Part shown: piece by piece, positions 7,497-9,734 of the stretch
Numbering within the stretch: the first letter of the stretch is position 1
Layout: each line of letters begins with the position of its first letter
DNA from: Chloroflexota bacterium
GTDB lineage: Bacteria > Chloroflexota > Dehalococcoidia > UBA1151 > TMED-70
Length of the DNA stretch: 9,734 nt
NCBI GenBank assembly: GCA_002719425.1
Contig: PBHA01000010.1
Location: 37,582 to 47,315 of the forward strand
Direction: 5' to 3'
Position numbers and translations under genes: made by a program
Notes under the pieces: generated by a model
What the model was told of the DNA's origin: nothing
The model's database searches: none
What the model saw: only the letters and a program-made list of their open reading frames with translations

Positions 7497-8104
7497 TGAT
7501 TATTTACATCACAGATATTGATAAATTTGATAATGAAAAATATTTCTTAGAAAATATTAAGTTAGCTTCATTTTATGGAATAAATTTTATTCAAATAAGG
7601 CTTAATAATTTAGACCAAGGTAAAAAAATAGAAATTTCAAAAAAGATAAATGAAATTGTAGATAAAGAAAATACAAAAATTATAGTAAATCAAGACTTTG
7701 AATCATCCAGGATTATTTCTCCATATGGATTTCATATTAAATCAAATGAAAAAATTACAGGTGATTTTGCAAAATCAGAAAGCGGTGCAAGATGGATTTC
7801 TAAATCTATTCATACTAAAGATGAGCTATATGAAAATAATAATGACTTGGACATAGATGCATTTGTTATAGGTACAATTTACAAATCAAATTCACATCCT
7901 AATGGGCCAACTTTGGGTATTGAGAAATTTATGGAATTAGTTAGACTATCAAAGAAACCTGTTATTGGAATAGGTGGAATCAATTTACAAAATATAGATG
8001 CTATAAAAAAATCAAATGCTATAGGTGTAGCTATGATAAGTGAACTAGCAAATACAAATAATTTAGAAAAAACTATCAAAAAATTAAAATCTTACTATGA
8101 TTAA
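7496..8104 (+). CDS. ThiE/TenI-family protein, probably thiazole tautomerase (TenI-like)
   Basis: This 202-residue TIM-barrel protein belongs to the family shared by thiamine-phosphate synthase (ThiE) and thiazole tautomerase (TenI). Family marks are YITD (4-7), QIR (Q33, R35), SIHTKDE (104-110), VIGTIYKS, and PVIGIGGI (155-162) followed by GVAMIS. ThiE residues that hold the pyrimidine pyrophosphate and Mg look absent: the lysine of QLREK is replaced (QIRLNN), and the HLGQ-D motif reads HIKSNE. By contrast H106 in the S-[IV]-H motif matches the histidine used by TenI, which aromatises the ThiG product. Placement between thiG and thiS also fits TenI, as in the Bacillus ten/thi operon. A diverged ThiE is the main alternative, and automatic annotation would probably call it thiE. 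The ATG at 7496 overlaps the thiG stop; a TTG three bases earlier is possible. Confidence 0.8.
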   Translation: MIIYITDIDKFDNEKYFLENIKLASFYGINFIQIRLNNLDQGKKIEISKKINEIVDKENTKIIVNQDFESSRIISPYGFHIKSNEKITGDFAKSESGARWISKSIHTKDELYENNNDLDIDAFVIGTIYKSNSHPNGPTLGIEKFMELVRLSKKPVIGIGGINLQNIDAIKKSNAIGVAMISELANTNNLEKTIKKLKSYYD

Positions 8105-8300
8105 AATCTATCTAAATGGAAAAGAAAATAAGATTGAAAAGAACCAAACTATTAATGATTTATTAGATTCTCAGGGGTTGAAGGAAAAAATGATTGCTGT
8201 AGCTATTAATATGAAAATAATTCATAAAAAAGATTACGACAAAACAATCATTATGGAAGAAGACAGAATAGAAATAGTCAAACCTGTTGGTGGGGGATAA
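8097..8300 (+). CDS. thiS: Sulfur carrier protein ThiS
   Basis: This 67-residue beta-grasp protein is the sulfur carrier for thiazole synthesis. Its C-terminal glycine is adenylated by a ThiF/MoeB-type enzyme, converted to a thiocarboxylate, and then docks with ThiG. The sequence opens with the typical IYLNGKEN strand, contains a TINDLL helix start and a VAINMKII strand, and ends with EDRIEIVKPVGGG, giving the required terminal Gly-Gly. The ATG lies inside the end of the preceding gene (8-nt overlap), so translation is probably coupled; no Shine-Dalgarno is seen. Its stop is 2 bp from the stop of the opposing lipoprotein gene, leaving no space for a dedicated terminator. No thiF, thiO or thiH is in the window, so activation and glycine oxidation must be encoded elsewhere. 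Confidence 0.94.
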   Translation: MIKIYLNGKENKIEKNQTINDLLDSQGLKEKMIAVAINMKIIHKKDYDKTIIMEEDRIEIVKPVGGG

Positions 8301-8302
8301 TT

Positions 8303-9007
8303 CTACTCAGGCACTACACAAACTACACCAAAGTTTCCAGTATCAGCATCTCCACTATATAAAGACCTGTATTGAAAACAACCAGGTATTGTAAATTCTC
8401 TTGAGTAAGTCCATTGTTCTGGCTGTTTATCAAAAGGCCCTTTGTTGAAAGCACCCGAATCCCACATATCTTCTTGTCCTTCGTCAGATGTTGATGAGCT
8501 AGCAGCACCTTTAGGATTTAACCAATTAACAGTTGTCCCAGACTTAACTTTTACTGTCTGCGGTTCCATAACACCACCTTGACCAATGCTTATTTCAACC
8601 ACACCTTCTAGAACAGGTCCTTCAGGCATTTCTATATCTATTACTACTTCTTCTTTTTCACAAAGGGATCCTGTACAAGCAGCTTCTCCACCAGCCTCAG
8701 CAGTTGCAGTTAATGACATAGCTACTTTTTCAGCAGAAGCGGCAGCATCTTTTCCAACAGCTTGGGCTGCTGCTGTAAAAGAGCTTTCACATTCAGTTAC
8801 CCATTTTGCTTTTTCAGATTCTGAAAGTGTATCATAAACAATACCTTGCTCAGCTGTACATTCAGTTACTTCTGCAACTGCTGTTGCAGTTGCATTACCT
8901 ATCATATTTTCTGCAGTTTGAGTTTGAACAATGTTTGTGAAAGAACGTGTATCACCTCCACACCCGAATATTACTGCAATTGAAATCAATAATAAAATTT
9001 TTTTCAT
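8303..9007 (-). CDS. Secreted lipoprotein with a histidine-free cupredoxin-like domain
   Basis: The 234-residue protein starts with a lipoprotein signal peptide (MKK, hydrophobic 4-14, lipobox IFGC, lipidated C16), so it is probably anchored outside the cytoplasmic membrane. Residues ~20-125 are rich in Ala, Thr and Glu with no family I recognise. Residues ~135-232 resemble a plastocyanin/cupredoxin domain: MEPQTVKVKSGTTVNWLNP, WDSGAFNKGP, then YSREFTIPGCFQY and a final GNFGVVCV strand. Normal copper ligands are missing, and the whole protein has no histidine. Six cysteines remain besides C16 (50, 73, 111, 116, 210, 230); C210 and C230 could form a disulfide in the domain. A good ribosome site precedes the ATG, 10 nt after the ABC permease stop, so it is probably cotranscribed with that transporter. 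It is too small to be its substrate-binding protein. Function unknown. Confidence 0.82.
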   Translation of the reverse strand: MKKILLLISIAVIFGCGGDTRSFTNIVQTQTAENMIGNATATAVAEVTECTAEQGIVYDTLSESEKAKWVTECESSFTAAAQAVGKDAAASAEKVAMSLTATAEAGGEAACTGSLCEKEEVVIDIEMPEGPVLEGVVEISIGQGGVMEPQTVKVKSGTTVNWLNPKGAASSSTSDEGQEDMWDSGAFNKGPFDKQPEQWTYSREFTIPGCFQYRSLYSGDADTGNFGVVCVVPE

Positions 9008-9012
9008 ATCAG

Positions 9013-9017
9013 CCTTC
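9013..9017 (-). promoter_or_regulatory. Ribosome binding site of the lipoprotein gene
   Basis: On the minus strand GAAGG lies 5 nt before the ATG at 9007, inside the 10-nt gap after the permease stop. It is the clearest Shine-Dalgarno in the window and fixes the lipoprotein start; most other genes here lack a good one. Confidence 0.7.
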
Positions 9018-9734
9018 TTAATCTACTTGTCTCAATCTTGGGTCTAATCTATCTCTTAGCCAATCTCCTAAGAAATTTAATGCTAGAACTACTAAGAATA
9101 TAGCTCCACCTGGTACCATAACTTGGTGAGGAGCTATAGCTAAATAGTCCCGACCCTCATTTGTCATAACACCCCATGCTGGTGTAGGAGGTTGAATTCC
9201 TGCTCCAACGAAACTCAATACTGACTCGGCTAAAATCAAGCCGCTTGTATTAAGTGTTGCTACAACAACTGCTGTATTTAGTACACCAGGAAGGATATGC
9301 TTGTACATTATCCTGAATGCAGTAGCTCCATTTATTTTTGCTGAAGCTACAAAATCTAACTCTCTAATAATTAGTGTTTGAGCCCTAATCACCCTTACAA
9401 AACCACTCCATGCAATCAAAGCAAGAACTCCCATTAGAACTTCTAGACCTCTTCCAAAAATTAGAGTTACTACAAGGGCAACCATCAGGAACGGCAAAGC
9501 ATACCAAATATCAACGAATCTAGTAATAAATTCATCAACTAACCATGGACTAAATATTGCAACTCTTCTTTTTTTACCCTTATAGGTCATCCAAAATCCT
9601 ATATTTGGTTCGTAGCGATTAGCTGTGTATCCAGCAATAAGACCTAATGCAACACCAATTGTCATTCCTGCTACTAGAGAAATACCTACAACCATCATAG
9701 AAATTTGAGCACCATGCAACAATCTACTAAACAC
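9018..9734 (-). CDS. Peptide/nickel-type ABC transporter permease, DppC/OppC-like (5' end outside window)
   Basis: This is the C-terminal 238 residues or so of an inner-membrane permease of the dipeptide/oligopeptide (and nickel) ABC importer family. It pairs with a DppB-like permease, ATPases and a binding protein. The visible start VFSRLLHGAQISM matches the internal GRDVxSRLxYGARxS segment of the family, so the GTG at the window edge is an ordinary valine and the true start lies beyond 9734. About five membrane segments are visible. The EAA-type loop that contacts the ATPase is present (residues ~128-149, with NGA and HILPG), followed by ILAESVLSFVGAGIQPPTPAWGVM and the C-terminal LGDWLRDRLDPR. 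Between the AGY of the first visible helix and VDEF lies an extra ~25-residue, partly basic stretch (YKGKKRR). Substrate cannot be inferred. The lipoprotein gene follows in the same transcript. Confidence 0.93.
   Translation of the reverse strand: MFSRLLHGAQISMMVVGISLVAGMTIGVALGLIAGYTANRYEPNIGFWMTYKGKKRRVAIFSPWLVDEFITRFVDIWYALPFLMVALVVTLIFGRGLEVLMGVLALIAWSGFVRVIRAQTLIIRELDFVASAKINGATAFRIMYKHILPGVLNTAVVVATLNTSGLILAESVLSFVGAGIQPPTPAWGVMTNEGRDYLAIAPHQVMVPGGAIFLVVLALNFLGDWLRDRLDPRLRQVD

Noticed and set aside
8586..8837. Open frame on the + strand opposite the lipoprotein gene (83 codons)
   Set aside because: It is antisense to a gene with clear signal peptide, ribosome site and domain signals; its Ser/Ala-rich product mirrors the Ala/Thr-rich opposite strand.
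9732..9734. GTG at the window edge as the permease start
   Set aside because: The valine fits the internal GRDVxSR motif of DppC/OppC proteins, which lies well inside the full-length chain, so the gene is truncated by the window.

Overview
The window is a gene-dense, strongly A+T-rich bacterial segment. It holds ten protein genes and no RNA gene, insertion sequence, CRISPR array or intergenic gap over 120 bp. Stop codons include TGA (ftsK, thiG), so UGA is a true stop and the code is standard. RNase J, a lipobox lipoprotein and a fused AccD-AccA chain fit a non-proteobacterial lineage. The A+T bias, the rnj-ftsK pairing and the very tight packing suggest a streamlined, perhaps marine Chloroflexota-like (SAR202/Dehalococcoidia) genome. 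That placement is inference and weakly supported.

Region 1 (2-5856, + strand) is housekeeping: acpP (acyl carrier protein), then, after a 71-bp gap, RNase J, FtsK and a fused acetyl-CoA carboxylase carboxyltransferase. The last three are closely packed; ftsK and accDA share an ATGA overlap. ACP and carboxyltransferase both serve fatty-acid synthesis, while FtsK and RNase J serve chromosome segregation and RNA turnover. The carboxyltransferase is odd: its AccD half keeps the zinc finger and most motifs, but its AccA half has lost several catalytic-loop signatures.

Region 2 (5853-6632, - strand) is a Cof-type HAD phosphatase. It converges on accDA so closely that the two TAG stops interlock on one CTAG.

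Region 3 (about 6633-8300, + strand) is a thiamine-thiazole operon, thiG - thiE/tenI-like - thiS, with overlapping starts and stops. The divergent intergenic region before it has a good sigma70-like promoter, a perfect 14-bp palindrome over the -35 area, and a perfect 12-bp inverted repeat that begins at the predicted transcription start. No TPP riboswitch is visible. The middle gene looks more like the thiazole tautomerase TenI than thiamine-phosphate synthase.

Region 4 (8303-9734, - strand) is the end of a peptide-type ABC transporter operon: a DppC/OppC-like permease running off the window edge, followed 10 nt later by a lipoprotein with a cupredoxin-like C-terminal domain. That lipoprotein contains no histidine at all, so it cannot be an ordinary blue-copper protein. 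The most interesting leads are this lipoprotein, the degenerate AccA half, and the unusual thiG leader.
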